A stretch of 12,722 nucleotides of DNA from positions 1 through 12,722 of the forward strand of contig CAYLNH010000216.1 of the NCBI GenBank assembly GCA_964384625.1. Reading direction: 5' to 3'. Each line of letters starts with the position of its first letter. The stretch's first letter is position 1. The position numbers and the translations under genes were made by a program. This document shows positions 12,688-12,722 of the stretch, piece by piece. This stretch comes from CAYLNH01 sp964384625. GTDB lineage: Bacteria; Verrucomicrobiota; Lentisphaeria; JABSQK01. The notes beneath the pieces were generated by a model, which did no database searches, had not been told where the DNA came from, and saw only the letters and a list, made by a program, of their open reading frames with translations.

Positions 12688-12722
12688 AATAACTTGAACA
12701 TCTGTGTTATTGCCTCCATATT
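12688..12722 (+). promoter_or_regulatory. Possible promoter leaving the window
   Basis: TTGAAC (12694-12699) and CATATT (12717-12722) are 17 bases apart, each matching 4/6. An inverted repeat AATAAC/GTTATT (12688-12693/12706-12711) overlaps the -35 box and spacer and could be an operator. The window ends at the -10 box, so no gene can be assigned. Confidence 0.3.

Overview
The window is GC-rich bacterial DNA, densely coding, with nine protein genes on both strands. The gene mix suggests the PVC group, most likely Lentisphaerota or Kiritimatiellota. It includes a secreted, very divergent GH42-like glycosidase, a Gfo/Idh/MocA oxidoreductase and an FGE/sulfatase-modifying-factor-domain protein with a tail anchor. 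This is inferred from family content only; there is no rRNA or other taxonomic marker.

Layout. Bases 1-129 hold three copies of a 19-base palindromic hairpin repeat (CCACAG-7 nt-CTGTGG); the first starts at the window edge, so the array may continue upstream. Next come an acidic orphan protein on the minus strand (207-566) and, divergently, a 196-aa unrecognised protein (637-1227). A good promoter (TTGTCG-17-TATACT, 1246-1274), flanked by a perfect 12-base palindrome and followed by a leader hairpin, precedes a large secreted GH42-like protein (1374-4109). A Gfo/Idh/MocA dehydrogenase follows on the same strand (4192-5277). The two could serve carbohydrate use, but the glycosidase seems to lack its usual acidic catalytic residues.

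The middle is a minus-strand block read right to left: a ketopantoate reductase-like gene (8403-7465), then a tail-anchored FGE-domain protein (7379-5934) with its own AT-rich upstream region, then a METTL-type methyltransferase (5927-5256) only 6 bases further on. The methyltransferase overlaps the oxidoreductase tail to tail by 22 bases.

A 442-base gap (8404-8845) separates the reductase from a divergent plus-strand operon. The gap holds a strong intrinsic terminator pointing towards the reductase with no gene feeding into it, which suggests an attenuated leader or a small RNA. It also holds a 70-base cloverleaf-like set of inverted repeats. The operon is an HD-domain 5'-nucleotidase-like phosphohydrolase (8846-9436), a two-PAS membrane histidine kinase with a Cys cluster in its first PAS domain (9485-11575), and a family-3 periplasmic solute-binding protein (11572-12468) overlapping the kinase by ATGA. 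No transporter permease or response regulator is present, so the binding protein may be an extracytoplasmic sensor partner of the kinase.

The last 254 bases have no gene. They hold a perfect 10-bp hairpin, a 14-base palindrome, a set of mutually exclusive RNA helices and a possible promoter running out of the window. No complete, recognisable new defence or biosynthetic system is visible. The best leads are the kinase/binding-protein pair, the tail-anchored FGE protein with its methyltransferase, the orphan terminator with the structured gap, and the apparent pseudo-glycosidase.
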